Notes: generated by a model not told the origin, from the letters alone. 64,000 nucleotides of DNA from Xylanibacter ruminicola (GCA_015060625.1 SUYC01000017.1:1-64000); one strand, 5' to 3'. Shown: positions 42,528 to 52,739, counted from the stretch's first letter. Translations and numbers: made by a program.

Positions 42528-44946
42528 GGTTGCGACTCTCGTCGGTAACCGTCAACTTGGCCACACCGGGCTGCTTGGCTCCGCGAACGATGACTACCAA
42601 CTGGCCCTTGAATAGTTTCATAGCGGGCTGCTTGAAGGACTCTAGACTGGTGGCATCGCCATTGCAGACAGCCTCAAACTGACCGGCACCTGTCACCTCG
42701 AATGTCAGTTGGTCGTCGGCCTCTGGCAGCATCACACCATTGGCATCTGTCAGTGATACGGTGACAAAGGCCAGGTCATCGCCTGTGGCTTTAAGCCCGT
42801 TGCCGCCTGCTGTCCAGGTGCTGAGCGCCAGCAGAGAGGGATTGCCAGCGGTACGGATGGTCTGTTCGCCGGCCTTGTTGCCTGCTGCATCGTAAACCAC
42901 TACCTTGATTTCGCCTGGCTCGTAAACGGTGTTGTTCCAACGCAGGCGGTAGCGGTCCAGTCGCTCGGCAGGATTCTTGGTGACACGCCCCTGACTCTTG
43001 CCATTGATAAACAACTCGCCAGTGGGATAGTCGGTATAGCAATACACAGGTGTTACCTGACCGATGCGCTCTTTGCCAAAACTCCAGTGGGGCAACAGAT
43101 GGATGGTGTGCTGCTGCTTGTTCCAGCGCGAACGGTAGAGGTAATAGCGGTCCTTGGGCAGACCGGCCAAATCGCAGATGCCGAAATAGCTGCTGCGCGA
43201 GGGCCAATACTCATCATAAGGAGTGGGCTCGCCCAGGTAGTCGTAGCCTGTCCACACAAACTCGCCAATCACCCAAGGCAGGTCGTCCTGCATCACCCAG
43301 TCGTCGTCGGGCAGATTGCTCCATGAGCAGTGCTCCACGTCGTAAGAAGAGCACTGGCCATCCTCCTTCAGTACAGCACCGGGAACATAACCGGGCGACC
43401 AGGAAGCATACTGTGAATTGTCTTTGATCTCGACAGGGAATTTATAAACACCACGACTGCTGACAGTGGATGTCGTCTCAGATCCCAACAGGAATCCCTG
43501 TGGCAGTTTGTCGTAATAAAGCTTGTATTTGGGCAGACGGTAGTTGTAGCCTGGAACATCCATCACGGCTGCAAAACCATAGTTTACGGCTTCATCTACA
43601 CGGTCCATACCTTGGGTGACAGGACGGGTGCTGTCGAGCTGATGACAGAGATCCTGCAGAGCTCGGGCCATGGCAGGGCCTTTCTCTTTATTGCCTTGTT
43701 CAGGAATCTCGTTGCCGATACTCCACATGATGATGCTGGGATGATTGCGGTTGGCCAGTACCAGATTGGTGATATCCTTCGCCCACCACTCGTCGAAGAA
43801 GCGGGCGTAGCCGTTCTTGCACTTGGGGTACTGCCACATATCGAAGCTCTCGGCCATCACCATCATGCCTAATGAGTCGCAAAGCTCCATCTGCATCTGA
43901 CTGGGCATGTTATGACTGGTTCGGATGGCATCGCAACCCATCTCCTTCATCATCTTGATCTGACGGATTAGGGCACTCTTGTTGACGGCTGCTCCTAACG
44001 GACCCAGATCATGATGCAAGCAAACACCTTTGATCTTGCGCGACACACCATTGAGCTGGAATCCACCATCCTTTGAGCACTTGACGGTGCGGATGCCAAA
44101 CTTCTGAGTGGCGGCATCGAGCAACTTGCCCTTGTGTGTATAGGAGATACGCGCAGTATATAAATAAGGTGACTCGGGGCTCCATAGTTTGGCCTCATTA
44201 ATAGCAATGCTCATGTTTACCTCGCCCTGAGGGGTGGTCTTGTTACAAACATCACAGGCCACAATCTTGCCCGTGGCATCGCAGATCTCAACAGTGAAAC
44301 TCTGATTTTTCTTCGGTTCGCTGCCTGCTCCTAAGGTGATGTCTATAATCGCATTTCCGTCCTTGATTTCGCGGGTGCGGATAAACGTCTTCCAAGGGTC
44401 TATCCAGTGCTTGCCTGACGTGAGGAGCTTGACGGGGCGGTAGATGCCGGCACCTGGGTACCAGCGACTGCTCTCCTCGATGTTTTGCAGATCTACCTCC
44501 AACAGATTCTCACCAGTTTTCATATACGGGGTGATATCCACGCGGAAGGCATTGTAGCCATAAGCCCAGTAGCCGGCCTTCTCGCCATTCAGATAGACAG
44601 TAGGCTCGGCCATGGCACCATCAAAGATCAATTCGGCATGCTTGCAGTCTTTCGGAATATGAATGGTGCGCTTGTAATGACCCTCGCCAATCCAGGGCAG
44701 TGCACCTGATCGGCCACTCTTTTCGGTGGCTTCTTTCTCGCCATTCTGCACGATGGCTACCTTCTGCAGGTCCCATTTCTTATCAAACGGACCAGCTATG
44801 GCCCAGTCGTGGGGCACACTGACGGTTTTCCATTCTGTCTTGTCCTGAGAGAAGAGCCAATCATCGCTCAACGTAGTTTCCTGATGCTGTTGTGCAAAAA
44901 CCGATAGCGGGGCTGCCAACAACCATGTTAATAGTTCCTTTTTCAT
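42496..44946 (-). CDS. Exported glycoside hydrolase family 2 protein (beta-galactosidase-like)
   Basis: 816 aa with a signal peptide (LLTWLLAAPLSVFAQ). GH2 order: jelly-roll sugar-binding domain (residues ~25-190; DLQNIEESSRWYPGAGIYR), immunoglobulin-like domain, then a TIM barrel. Predicted acid/base Glu413 in MWSIGNEIPEQ and nucleophile Glu490 in LLGSETTSTV. C-terminal DUF4982/Big-like domains follow. Releases terminal beta-linked sugars from plant or host glycans in the periplasm. No SusC/SusD pair is adjacent. Divergent from ilvD. Confidence 0.92.
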   Translation of the reverse strand: MKKELLTWLLAAPLSVFAQQHQETTLSDDWLFSQDKTEWKTVSVPHDWAIAGPFDKKWDLQKVAIVQNGEKEATEKSGRSGALPWIGEGHYKRTIHIPKDCKHAELIFDGAMAEPTVYLNGEKAGYWAYGYNAFRVDITPYMKTGENLLEVDLQNIEESSRWYPGAGIYRPVKLLTSGKHWIDPWKTFIRTREIKDGNAIIDITLGAGSEPKKNQSFTVEICDATGKIVACDVCNKTTPQGEVNMSIAINEAKLWSPESPYLYTARISYTHKGKLLDAATQKFGIRTVKCSKDGGFQLNGVSRKIKGVCLHHDLGPLGAAVNKSALIRQIKMMKEMGCDAIRTSHNMPSQMQMELCDSLGMMVMAESFDMWQYPKCKNGYARFFDEWWAKDITNLVLANRNHPSIIMWSIGNEIPEQGNKEKGPAMARALQDLCHQLDSTRPVTQGMDRVDEAVNYGFAAVMDVPGYNYRLPKYKLYYDKLPQGFLLGSETTSTVSSRGVYKFPVEIKDNSQYASWSPGYVPGAVLKEDGQCSSYDVEHCSWSNLPDDDWVMQDDLPWVIGEFVWTGYDYLGEPTPYDEYWPSRSSYFGICDLAGLPKDRYYLYRSRWNKQQHTIHLLPHWSFGKERIGQVTPVYCYTDYPTGELFINGKSQGRVTKNPAERLDRYRLRWNNTVYEPGEIKVVVYDAAGNKAGEQTIRTAGNPSLLALSTWTAGGNGLKATGDDLAFVTVSLTDANGVMLPEADDQLTFEVTGAGQFEAVCNGDATSLESFKQPAMKLFKGQLVVIVRGAKQPGVAKLTVTDESRNLSKTIEIKVG

Positions 44947-44979
44947 AACAGTTTGTTATTAGTAATCATAATTTTGCTG

Positions 44980-44987
44980 CAAATTTA
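44980..44987 (-). promoter_or_regulatory. -7 box of the GH2 gene
   Basis: TAAATTTG on the minus strand, about 35 nt upstream of the start codon. Confidence 0.4.
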
Positions 44988-45007
44988 CTAATAATTTCTC
45001 GAAATTG

Positions 45008-45038
45008 TTGGCTATTTGATAGATTAATTGTATTTTTG
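45008..45038 (+). promoter_or_regulatory. Promoter of the ilv operon
   Basis: TTG at 45008-45010 and TATTTTTG at 45031-45038, 23 bp apart. Leader of about 30 nt with no attenuator-like peptide visible. Confidence 0.6.
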
Positions 45039-45073
45039 CAGCTAAATTTTGGAAACTAAATAAATATTGATAT

Positions 45074-46876
45074 ATGAAACACCAATTGAGAAGTGCTGTA
45101 TGCACTGAAGGTAGAAGAATGGCTGGCGCCCGTGCATTATGGGTGGCCACGGGTATGAAACATGAGCAGTTTGGCAAACCTATTATCGCCATCGTCAACT
45201 CATTTACCCAGTTTGTGCCTGGTCATACACATCTTCACGAGATAGGTCAGATTGTTCGCGAGGAAATCGAAAAGATGGGCTGCTACGCTGCCGAATTCAA
45301 TACTATCGCTATTGATGACGGTATAGCGATGGGCCACGACGGTATGCTCTACAGTCTGCCCAGCCGTGATATCATTGCCGACTCGGTGGAATATATGGTT
45401 AATGCCCACAAGGCTGATGCGATGATTTGCATATCCAACTGCGATAAGGTGACGCCGGGCATGCTGATGGCTGCCATGCGACTGAACATCCCAACGGTGT
45501 TTTGTAGTGGAGGTCCTATGGAGGCTGGCAAATGGCGTGGCGAGAATGCCGACCTGATAACGGCGATGGTGAAAGGTGCCGACCCTAGTGTGACCGACGA
45601 GGAGATCAAGGAGATAGAACAATGTGCTTGTCCTGGTTGCGGTAGTTGCTCAGGCATGTTTACTGCCAACTCGATGAACTCGCTCACGGAGGCTATCGGA
45701 CTCTCGCTGCCAGGCAACGGTACCATCCTGGCCACTCATACCAACCGCATCGAACTCTTTAAGGCTGCTGCCCGTCAGGTGGTGAAGAACGCCTTTGCTT
45801 ATTACGAGGATGGTGATGAGAGTGTATTGCCACGTAACATCGCAACCCGCAAGGCCTTTATGAATGCGATGGCGCTGGATATCGCCATGGGTGGTAGCAC
45901 CAACACGGTGCTGCACTTGCTGGCTGTGGCACAGGAGGCAGGGGCCGATTTCACCATGAAGGATATCGATGAATTGAGTCGTCGCGTACCCTGTCTCTGC
46001 AAACTGGCTCCTAACACCCAGAAATATTCGGTACAGGAGTGCGGTCGCGCAGGTGGTATCCTGGGGATTCTGAACGAACTGAATAAAGGTGGCCTGATTG
46101 ACGGCAGTGCACCGCGTGTGGACGGACTGACGCTCAGTGAGGCCATGAAGAAATATAGTATTGTGGATGGTGCTGTGGATGCAGAGGCCAATCGCATCTA
46201 TCAGACAGCCCCAGGCAATCGCTTCTCTACCAAGATGGGGTCGCAGAGCGAGCAATGGGGTACACTCGATACCGACCGTGCCAATGGCTGTATCCGCGAC
46301 CTGGAGCATGCTTATACCAAAGATGGCGGACTGGCCGTGCTCTTTGGTAATATCGCACAGGATGGCTGCGTGGTGAAGACGGCAGGCGTGGATGAGAGTC
46401 TGTGGCACTTTGAAGGTCCGGCTGTGGTGTTCGATTCGCAGGAGGATGCCTGCGAGGGTATTCTGGGCGGAAAGGTGAAGAGTGGCGACTGCGTGGTGAT
46501 TACGCACGAAGGGCCTAAGGGCGGTCCTGGCATGCAGGAGATGCTGTATCCCACCAGCTATATCAAGAGTATGCACTTAGGTAAGGAGTGCGCACTGATT
46601 ACCGATGGTCGTTTCTCTGGCGGTACTTCTGGTTTGAGTATCGGTCATATCTCGCCCGAGGCTGCCAATGGCGGTAATATCGGTAAGGTGAAGGATGGGG
46701 ATATCATCGTAATAGATATCCCCAGTCGTTCTATCAGTGTGAAACTGAGCGACGAGGAACTGGCAGCGCGCCCACAGCAGCCGTTGAAGCGTAACCGCAC
46801 GGTGAGCAAGGCACTGCGCGCATACGCCCAGAGCGTATCAAGTGCCGATAAAGGCGGCGTGAGAATCATAGATTAA
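45074..46876 (+). CDS. ilvD: Dihydroxy-acid dehydratase
   Basis: 600 aa, the normal length. IlvD/Edd family: [54 protein letters not shown], and [13 protein letters not shown]. The Cys residues in these motifs bind the iron-sulfur cluster. It dehydrates dihydroxyacids to the 2-keto acids of valine and isoleucine. First gene of an operon with ilvB, ilvN and a thioesterase. Confidence 0.96.
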   Translation: MKHQLRSAVCTEGRRMAGARALWVATGMKHEQFGKPIIAIVNSFTQFVPGHTHLHEIGQIVREEIEKMGCYAAEFNTIAIDDGIAMGHDGMLYSLPSRDIIADSVEYMVNAHKADAMICISNCDKVTPGMLMAAMRLNIPTVFCSGGPMEAGKWRGENADLITAMVKGADPSVTDEEIKEIEQCACPGCGSCSGMFTANSMNSLTEAIGLSLPGNGTILATHTNRIELFKAAARQVVKNAFAYYEDGDESVLPRNIATRKAFMNAMALDIAMGGSTNTVLHLLAVAQEAGADFTMKDIDELSRRVPCLCKLAPNTQKYSVQECGRAGGILGILNELNKGGLIDGSAPRVDGLTLSEAMKKYSIVDGAVDAEANRIYQTAPGNRFSTKMGSQSEQWGTLDTDRANGCIRDLEHAYTKDGGLAVLFGNIAQDGCVVKTAGVDESLWHFEGPAVVFDSQEDACEGILGGKVKSGDCVVITHEGPKGGPGMQEMLYPTSYIKSMHLGKECALITDGRFSGGTSGLSIGHISPEAANGGNIGKVKDGDIIVIDIPSRSISVKLSDEELAARPQQPLKRNRTVSKALRAYAQSVSSADKGGVRIID

Positions 46877-46903
46877 TGTTTAATCTTTAAGCTTTAATGT
46901 TTA

Positions 46904-48613
46904 ATGTTAAGAGATAGAATAACAGGTGCAAAGGCGCTGATGAGAGCATTGAAGGCCGAGGGGGTTAAAACCATCTTTGGTTATCCTGGCGGCTCAATCA
47001 TGCCTACTTATGATGCACTCTTTGATTACACAAGAGGCGAGAAGAAATGCTTCGACCATATATTAGTGCGCCATGAACAGGGCGCTACCCATGCTGCTGA
47101 GGGCTATGCCCGCGTGAGTGGCGAAGTGGGGGTGGTTCTGGTTACCAGCGGACCTGGTGTTACGAATACGCTGACGGGAATTGCTGATGCCATGATGGAC
47201 TCTACGCCGATCGTGGTGATTGCCGGACAGGTGCCTACCGGCGCACTGGGTACTGACTTCTTTCAGGAGGTTGACCTTGTAGGTGTGTCGCAGCCTATCT
47301 CAAAGTGGAGCTATCAGATTCGTCATGCCGAAGATGTGGCTTGGGCTGTCAGTCGGGCTTTCTATATTGCCCGTACCGGGCGTCCGGGTCCTGTAGTGCT
47401 CGACTTCACCAAGAATGCACAGGTAGAGGAAATAGATTGGGAACCCATGAAGTGCGACTTCATCCGTTCGTATGTGCCCTATCCAAAGTTGGATGAAGAA
47501 GCAGTACGAAAGGCTGCCGAACTGATTAACAATGCCAAGAAACCTTTGGCACTGGTGGGGCAGGGTGTGGAGCTTGGTAATGCACAGAAAGAATTGAAGG
47601 CATTTCTCGAAAAGGCTGATATCCCCGCAGGAAGAACCATGTTAGGTCTTTCGGCACTCCCATCCAATCATCCGTTGAATGTGGGTATGCTGGGTATGCA
47701 TGGCAATTATGCCGTGAACCTGAAAGAGCAGGAGTGTGATGTGCTGATTGCTATCGGTATGCGCTTCAGCGACCGCGTGACGGGTAATCTGAAGACCTAT
47801 GCCAAACAGGCTAAGGTGATACACTTGGATATCGACCGTAGTGAGATAGATAAGAATGTGAAAACCGATGTGGCTGTGGTGGCTGATTGTAAGGAATCGT
47901 TACCTGCTATCACGGCACTGGTCAACGCAAATAATCATCAGGAGTGGCGCGACTCGTTTAAGGCTCTCGACGCTAAAGAGCGCGAGAAGGTTATCGAGCC
48001 TGCCATCCATCCCAAGGAGGGGCCGCTGAGAATGGGAGAGGTGGTGCACATGGTGGCTGAACTGTCACCCGACGATACGGTTCTTGTGACGGATGTCGGT
48101 CAGAACCAGCTGTTTGCAACACGCTACTTCAAGTATCACCACAAGCGCAGTCTCTGCACCAGTGGCGGTCTTGGAACGATGGGCTATGGCCTGCCTGCTG
48201 CCATCGGAGCTACCTTTGCCGACAGCAAGCGCACCGTGTGCTGCTTTATGGGCGACGGTGGATTCCAGATGTGCATACAGGAACTGGGCACTATCATGGA
48301 GCAACAGGCTCCTGTCAAGATGATTGTTATGAATAATAACTATCTGGGAAACGTGCGCCAGTGGCAGGATATGTTCTGGTTGCGACGCAAGTCATTCACC
48401 AAGATGCTCAATCCAAACTATGAGCTTATCGCCCAAGGCTATGGCATCAACTATCTGGCTGTGGTGGATCGTAAGGATTTGGCCGATGCTGTTAAGAAGA
48501 TGCTGAATACCGATGGACCATTCCTGCTGGAGTGTGCCATTCTTGAGGAAGATAATGTGCTGCCAATGACACCTCCTGGAATGGATGTGGATCAGATGCA
48601 GTTGGAGGTGTAG
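46904..48613 (+). CDS. ilvB: Acetolactate synthase large subunit
   Basis: 569 aa. ThDP-dependent enzyme: FGYPGGSIMPTYDALFD with ILVRHEQGATHAAEGYARVSG (catalytic Glu), and a C-terminal ThDP/Mg motif FMGDGGFQMCIQEL...NNNYLGNVRQWQ. Makes acetolactate or acetohydroxybutyrate. The 27-nt gap after ilvD is a degenerate TTTAATGTTTAA repeat from which the ATG at 46904 is taken. Confidence 0.96.
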   Translation: MLRDRITGAKALMRALKAEGVKTIFGYPGGSIMPTYDALFDYTRGEKKCFDHILVRHEQGATHAAEGYARVSGEVGVVLVTSGPGVTNTLTGIADAMMDSTPIVVIAGQVPTGALGTDFFQEVDLVGVSQPISKWSYQIRHAEDVAWAVSRAFYIARTGRPGPVVLDFTKNAQVEEIDWEPMKCDFIRSYVPYPKLDEEAVRKAAELINNAKKPLALVGQGVELGNAQKELKAFLEKADIPAGRTMLGLSALPSNHPLNVGMLGMHGNYAVNLKEQECDVLIAIGMRFSDRVTGNLKTYAKQAKVIHLDIDRSEIDKNVKTDVAVVADCKESLPAITALVNANNHQEWRDSFKALDAKEREKVIEPAIHPKEGPLRMGEVVHMVAELSPDDTVLVTDVGQNQLFATRYFKYHHKRSLCTSGGLGTMGYGLPAAIGATFADSKRTVCCFMGDGGFQMCIQELGTIMEQQAPVKMIVMNNNYLGNVRQWQDMFWLRRKSFTKMLNPNYELIAQGYGINYLAVVDRKDLADAVKKMLNTDGPFLLECAILEEDNVLPMTPPGMDVDQMQLEV

Positions 48614-48648
48614 AGAATTGACAATGGACAATGGATAATTGATAATTA
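48614..48648. repeat. Short AT-rich degenerate repeat between ilvB and ilvN
   Basis: GAATTGACAATGGACAATGG followed by ATAATTGATAATTAATGG. The same kind of ATTGACAATT/GATAATT filler recurs in other gaps of the window. Confidence 0.5.
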
Positions 48649-49188
48649 ATGGAAAAGAAGAAATTATATACATTACTGGTTTACTCGGAGAATGTGGCTG
48701 GTATCCTGAATCAGATTACCGCTGTGTTTACCCGCCGCCAGGTGAATATCGAGAGCTTGAATGTTTCGGCATCCAGTATTCCTGGCGTACATAAGTACAC
48801 CATCACGGCTTGGAGCGATGAAGACGAGATTGTGAAAATCACCCGACATATTGAGAAGAAGATTGATGTGGTAAAGGCTAACTTCTTTACCGACGAACAA
48901 TTGTTTATCCGTGAGTCGGGTCTTTATAAGCTATCGACTCCGATGGTGCTTGATAATCCCGAGATATCACGCACCATCCGTCGTTTTCAGGCCAGTATCA
49001 TTGAGGTGAATCCCACCTATACCATCGTGCAGATGCATGGTGTAACCGAGGATATCATTTCGTTGTTCCGTGCCCTCGACACGTTTGGTTGTGTGTTGCA
49101 GTACACGCGTAGCGGACGTATTGCTGTAACCCGTGGTATGCAGGAACAGGTGAGTGAATTTTTAGAGTCGAGACAAGAGAATGGATAA
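48649..49188 (+). CDS. ilvN: Acetolactate synthase small (regulatory) subunit
   Basis: 179 aa. N-terminal ACT domain (LLVYSENVAGILNQITAVFTRRQVNIESLNVS), second ACT-like half (ISLFRALDTFGCVLQYTRSGRIAVTRG). Binds valine and adjusts the large subunit. The start follows a short AT-rich repeat. Its end overlaps the thioesterase gene by 8 nt. Confidence 0.94.
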   Translation: MEKKKLYTLLVYSENVAGILNQITAVFTRRQVNIESLNVSASSIPGVHKYTITAWSDEDEIVKITRHIEKKIDVVKANFFTDEQLFIRESGLYKLSTPMVLDNPEISRTIRRFQASIIEVNPTYTIVQMHGVTEDIISLFRALDTFGCVLQYTRSGRIAVTRGMQEQVSEFLESRQENG

Positions 49189-49921
49189 GATTGGAGTTTA
49201 TGAGTTTTTAGCAGAGCCCTTTCACTGTGATTTTTCGCAGCGATTGTTTATGGGGCACATGGGTAATCACATGCTGAATGCGGCCGACTATCATTCGTCG
49301 GCACGTGGTTTCGGTATGAAATATCTGATGACCATCAAGCGTTCGTGGGTACTCTCACGACTGGCTATTGAGATGGACGAGATGCCGCAGATGTACACCA
49401 AGTTTAATGTAGAGACATGGGTTGAGAGCGCCATGAAATACTTCACCAGTCGTAACTTCCGTGTGGTAGGCGAAGATGGCAAGGTGTATGGCTATGGTCG
49501 CAGTATCTGGGCTATGATTGATACCGAGACACGTCAGCCAACTGACATATATGCGATTGACAATGGTGCTATCAACAACTGGATTGTTACTGATAAGGAA
49601 TGCCCCATTGATAAGGGCGGACGCGTGAAAATGGACGATTCGGCACAGTTGGTTGCTACTGTCGAAACCAAATATAACGATGTAGATATCAATGGCCATA
49701 TCAATTCGGTCAAATACATAGAGCACGTGCTCGACCTGTGGAATCTGGATTGGTATCGTGAGCATCAGATTAAACGTTTCGAGATAGCCTATGTGGCCGA
49801 GGCTCATCAGGGCGACACACTCTCGTTCTACCGTATGCAGACGGGCGAGAACGAATATTGCATCCGTATCTGTAAGGATGGCGATACAGAATGTTGTCGC
49901 AGCAAGGTTATATTTAAGTAA
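49181..49921 (+). CDS. Acyl-ACP thioesterase
   Basis: 246 aa, two hotdog domains as in bacterial FatA-like enzymes (Acyl-ACP_TE): LNAADYHSSARGFGMKYL, ETWVESAMKYFTSRNFRV, and in the second half ETKYNDVDINGHINSVKYIE, whose Asp, Asn and His are the expected catalytic set. Releases fatty acids from acyl carrier protein. Co-translation with ilvN (8-nt overlap) is typical of Bacteroidales and may relate to branched-chain fatty acids made from the Ilv pathway. The ilvC gene that often follows is absent; a hairpin ends the operon. Confidence 0.9.
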   Translation: MDKIGVYEFLAEPFHCDFSQRLFMGHMGNHMLNAADYHSSARGFGMKYLMTIKRSWVLSRLAIEMDEMPQMYTKFNVETWVESAMKYFTSRNFRVVGEDGKVYGYGRSIWAMIDTETRQPTDIYAIDNGAINNWIVTDKECPIDKGGRVKMDDSAQLVATVETKYNDVDINGHINSVKYIEHVLDLWNLDWYREHQIKRFEIAYVAEAHQGDTLSFYRMQTGENEYCIRICKDGDTECCRSKVIFK

Positions 49922-49930
49922 GAAAAGAAA

Positions 49931-49960
49931 AAAAGGCTCGTTTCACAACGAACCTTTTCC
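49931..49960 (+). terminator. Hairpin ending the ilv operon
   Basis: AAAGG-C-TCGTT pairs with AACGA-A-CCTTT across a TCAC loop, followed by TCC and an A-run. No long T-run. Confidence 0.5.
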
Positions 49961-50159
49961 CCAAAAAATTACTTAAAAAACTAAATTAATCAACCATAAA
50001 CCTTAACCATTAATTCTATTGAGTGCAAATTTACTACATAAATTGGATTAATACAAATTTTATCCGTTAAATAATGTTTATTTAGCACTATTTGTCGTAT
50101 ATTTAACGGTTTTTGTCGCATTTCAAACGTTTTTTTACAATTAATTGCGCCCAATTCAG

Positions 50160-50167
50160 TATCTTTG
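50160..50167 (+). promoter_or_regulatory. -7 box of the acetyltransferase gene
   Basis: TATCTTTG. The 200 nt upstream are AT-rich and contain no gene. Confidence 0.55.
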
Positions 50168-50203
50168 CAGCATAATAATATGATTATAGAGAATATTGGA
50201 AAT

Positions 50204-50770
50204 ATGACAGAGAAAGAGAAAATGCTCAGTGGCGAAGTGTATTCTGCTGTTGACCAGCAACTATTGGAAGAGTTGATGGCAACAAGGGATAAGATTTTTG
50301 AATACAACTCTCTTCGTCCGTCAGAGACTGAGAGGATGAAGGAAATCATCAAGAAACTGTTCGGTTATGTGGGTGACGACAATTTCCTGCTCAATCAGCC
50401 TTTCCGCTGTGACTACGGCAAACAGATAAGCATTGGCAAGCGGTTCTTTGCCAATTTCAATTTTACGGTGCTCGATGAAGCGCGTGTCACTATTGGAGAT
50501 GACTGTTTCATCGGTCCTAACGTTAGCATCTACACCGCTTGTCATAGCACTGACCCTGTGGAGCGCAACACTCGCCAGGAATGGGCTAAGCCTGTCACCA
50601 TCGGTAATAACGTGTGGATTGGTGGTAGCGTAACCATACTCCCAGGAGTAACAATCGGTGATAACGTAAGCATTGGTGCCGGTTCTGTGGTCACTAAGGA
50701 TATTCCGTCTAACTCAGTTGCCGTTGGCAATCCCTGTAAAGTCATCAAGAAAATTTGCAAAGGTAGGTGA
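50204..50770 (+). CDS. Sugar O-acetyltransferase (maltose/galactoside acetyltransferase family)
   Basis: 188 aa from the ATG at 50204, which gives the usual family start MTEKEKMLSGEVY. An in-frame ATG at 50180 would leave almost no leader. N-terminal Mac domain, then left-handed beta-helix hexapeptide repeats (VTIGDDCFIGPNVSIYTA; NNVWIGGSVTILPGVTIG; NVSIGAGSVVTKDIP). The catalytic His is expected in TACHSTDP. Transfers acetyl from acetyl-CoA to a sugar or similar hydroxyl. Followed by the macro-like gene 45 nt later. Confidence 0.88.
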   Translation: MTEKEKMLSGEVYSAVDQQLLEELMATRDKIFEYNSLRPSETERMKEIIKKLFGYVGDDNFLLNQPFRCDYGKQISIGKRFFANFNFTVLDEARVTIGDDCFIGPNVSIYTACHSTDPVERNTRQEWAKPVTIGNNVWIGGSVTILPGVTIGDNVSIGAGSVVTKDIPSNSVAVGNPCKVIKKICKGR

Positions 50771-50802
50771 TATAATTATCAAAAAAGCAGAAAAATTAAT
50801 CA

Positions 50803-51081
50803 AACAGAAAAGGATATGGAAAAGAAACGTACCACACCGGAGTTTATCACATCACTCCAACCAAACGAGATTTTCGTGTTTGGCTCCAACCTCCGTGGCA
50901 TGCATGCTGGAGGTGCAGCCTATGTAGCGTATCGTAACTTTGGCGCCATCATGGGGCAAGGTGTCGGTCTGCAGGGACAGAGTTACGCCATCCCGACGAT
51001 GCAGGGTGGGGTGGATACCATCCGTCCTTATGTGGACGAGTTCATAGAATTCGCCAAACAGCATCCGGAACTCACTTTCCT
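50803..51081. repeat. 279-bp block identical to 63024-63302
   Basis: By eye no difference between the two blocks from AACAGAAAAGGATATGG to CACTTTCCT. Sequence is unrelated before the block. After it the copies diverge but remain homologous. Confidence 0.9.
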
Positions 51082-51190
51082 GGTGACTCGCATCGGTTGC
51101 GGCATAGCAGGCTTCACCGACGACGAAATATCACCACTCTTCGAACAAGCATATAATCTGGACAACATAGTACTTCCTGAAGGTTGGTAA
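50816..51190 (+). CDS. Stand-alone macro-like (A1S_2505-type) protein
   Basis: 124 aa. The core FVFGSNLRGMHAGGAAYVA, GAIMGQGVGLQGQSYAIPT and TFLVTRIGCGIAGF resembles the A1S_2505-type phage non-structural family, whose Gly-rich loops look like a nucleotide or ADP-ribose binding (macro-like) fold. No catalytic assignment is possible. SD-like AAAAGGAT lies 4 nt before the ATG. Most of the gene is identical in DNA to the C-terminal part of the sigma-like fusion at 62365; the last ~108 nt differ (EQAYNLDN here, EEAHAAEN there). Followed after 4 nt by the DUF1593 gene. Confidence 0.75.
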   Translation: MEKKRTTPEFITSLQPNEIFVFGSNLRGMHAGGAAYVAYRNFGAIMGQGVGLQGQSYAIPTMQGGVDTIRPYVDEFIEFAKQHPELTFLVTRIGCGIAGFTDDEISPLFEQAYNLDNIVLPEGW

Positions 51191-51194
51191 TAAT

Positions 51195-52598
51195 ATGAAT
51201 AGGAATGTCTTATTAGGGGTAATACTACTGAGTATGATGCCCGTAAAAAAGTGTTGGGGAGAAGAGGCTATACTGAAGCCTCGCCTAGTGGTTTGCACAG
51301 ATATCGCGCCAGCTCATATAGAGCCTGACGATATGGAATCTATGATTCATCTGCTGGCCTATGCCGACTGCTTTGAGATTGAGGCGCTAATCACATCTGT
51401 GGGATGGAACTGCGACCCTTATCCTGCAGAATGGCATCAATATCTGACACGTGCCATCGAGGCTTACAGAAAGGATGTCAAAAATCTAAGAGCGAGATCT
51501 GGACAAAAGGAATTTCAGTCCATAGAGATTGAAAACGGCAAACAAAAGATGGGCTATTGGCCAAGTGCAGACTATCTGACACAAAGAGCCATGATGGGAA
51601 GCATCAACGGAGGCATAAGAGCCATTGGAAAGGACAACGATTCACCTGGCAGCGAAATGCTGATTCGACTGGCTGACGAAGCGGACTCGCGACCGATATA
51701 TGTGGCAGCATGGGGCGGCGCAAACACACTGGCACAAGCTATCTGGCGCGTAAAGCAGTCACGGAGCGATGAGGAGGTAAGGAAGTTTATCAACAAGTTC
51801 CGCATCTATACCATCACAGACCAGGATATGGACTACAATCACCGTATGAATCGGGCCTATAGTTCGCACATGTGGTTAAGAAAGGAATTCTCAAATGAAC
51901 TTCAGTTTGTTTGGGACGAAGGCACGTGGCAAGAACAGTGTGAACTGGGCAAACGCGCTTGGCTGCAACACAAAGAGCGCATTCAAGGTCATGGTGCTAT
52001 GGGTAGCGAATATCCCACCTATAAATGGGGTGTGGAAGGCGATACACCAAGTTTCCTGTATCTGATACCTAACGGACTCAACGACCCAGAAGATCCTACA
52101 CAGGCAGGATGGGCCGGCTACCACGAGCGGGGCATCAGTCCCGACTCGTCCACCACGGCTTGGAACAGTTGGCAAGAGCCTGTTCGCAGCATATCAATCG
52201 CTTATAAACAGCGATTCTATCCCGACGAGCTCAACGACCTGATTGCTCGTATTGAATGGGCTGAGAAAAGAGAAGGAAATATAAACCCGATCGTGATTGT
52301 CAACGGTCAAACAGGCCTGAAACCTATCTATATTCAAGCTCATGTCAACGACATCATCCAGCTCAACGCTTCTCAATCTTATGACCCTGACAAGGAAAAC
52401 CTCTCCTTTTGTTGGTGGCAGCAACCTGAGATTGGTAGTCTGCAGCTGACTATTGAAGGACCTCAGCAGCCGACGGCTACTGTGACGATTCCACCGAGCG
52501 CAAACGGAAAGGTATTTCATATCATCTGCGAGGTGCACGACGACGGTCCTTATCAGTTGGTCGCATATCGTAGGATAATCATCTCTGTTGCTGAATAA
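51195..52598 (+). CDS. DUF1593 / nucleoside hydrolase-like secreted protein
   Basis: 467 aa with an N-terminal signal (LLGVILLSMMPVKKCWG). Residues ~28-300 match DUF1593 (nucleoside-hydrolase-like): RLVVCTDIAPAHIEPDDMESMIHLL and PIYVAAWGGANTLAQAIW. The C-terminal ~110 residues are an Ig/PKD-like domain (LNASQSYDPDKENLSFCWWQQP) as in cellulose-binding Sde182-type proteins. Probably acts on a plant-glycan-related or nucleoside-like substrate outside the cell. It lies 4 nt after the macro-like gene; a functional link is doubtful. Confidence 0.82.
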   Translation: MNRNVLLGVILLSMMPVKKCWGEEAILKPRLVVCTDIAPAHIEPDDMESMIHLLAYADCFEIEALITSVGWNCDPYPAEWHQYLTRAIEAYRKDVKNLRARSGQKEFQSIEIENGKQKMGYWPSADYLTQRAMMGSINGGIRAIGKDNDSPGSEMLIRLADEADSRPIYVAAWGGANTLAQAIWRVKQSRSDEEVRKFINKFRIYTITDQDMDYNHRMNRAYSSHMWLRKEFSNELQFVWDEGTWQEQCELGKRAWLQHKERIQGHGAMGSEYPTYKWGVEGDTPSFLYLIPNGLNDPEDPTQAGWAGYHERGISPDSSTTAWNSWQEPVRSISIAYKQRFYPDELNDLIARIEWAEKREGNINPIVIVNGQTGLKPIYIQAHVNDIIQLNASQSYDPDKENLSFCWWQQPEIGSLQLTIEGPQQPTATVTIPPSANGKVFHIICEVHDDGPYQLVAYRRIIISVAE

Positions 52599-52739
52599 AC
52601 TCCCGATAGGCACCTTCTGGGCAGATGAATCGGAAGCACGTGCTCAATAATCTCACTCATCTTACCTACACTTACTGCGCTGTAATCTGATAATAACGCA
52701 ATGAACATAATTCAGATGCAAAATACCATGAAATAGGGA

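Noticed and set aside
45650..46576. Minus-strand frame of 308 codons opposite ilvD
   Set aside because: Antisense shadow of a well-conserved enzyme; no start context or recognisable domain.
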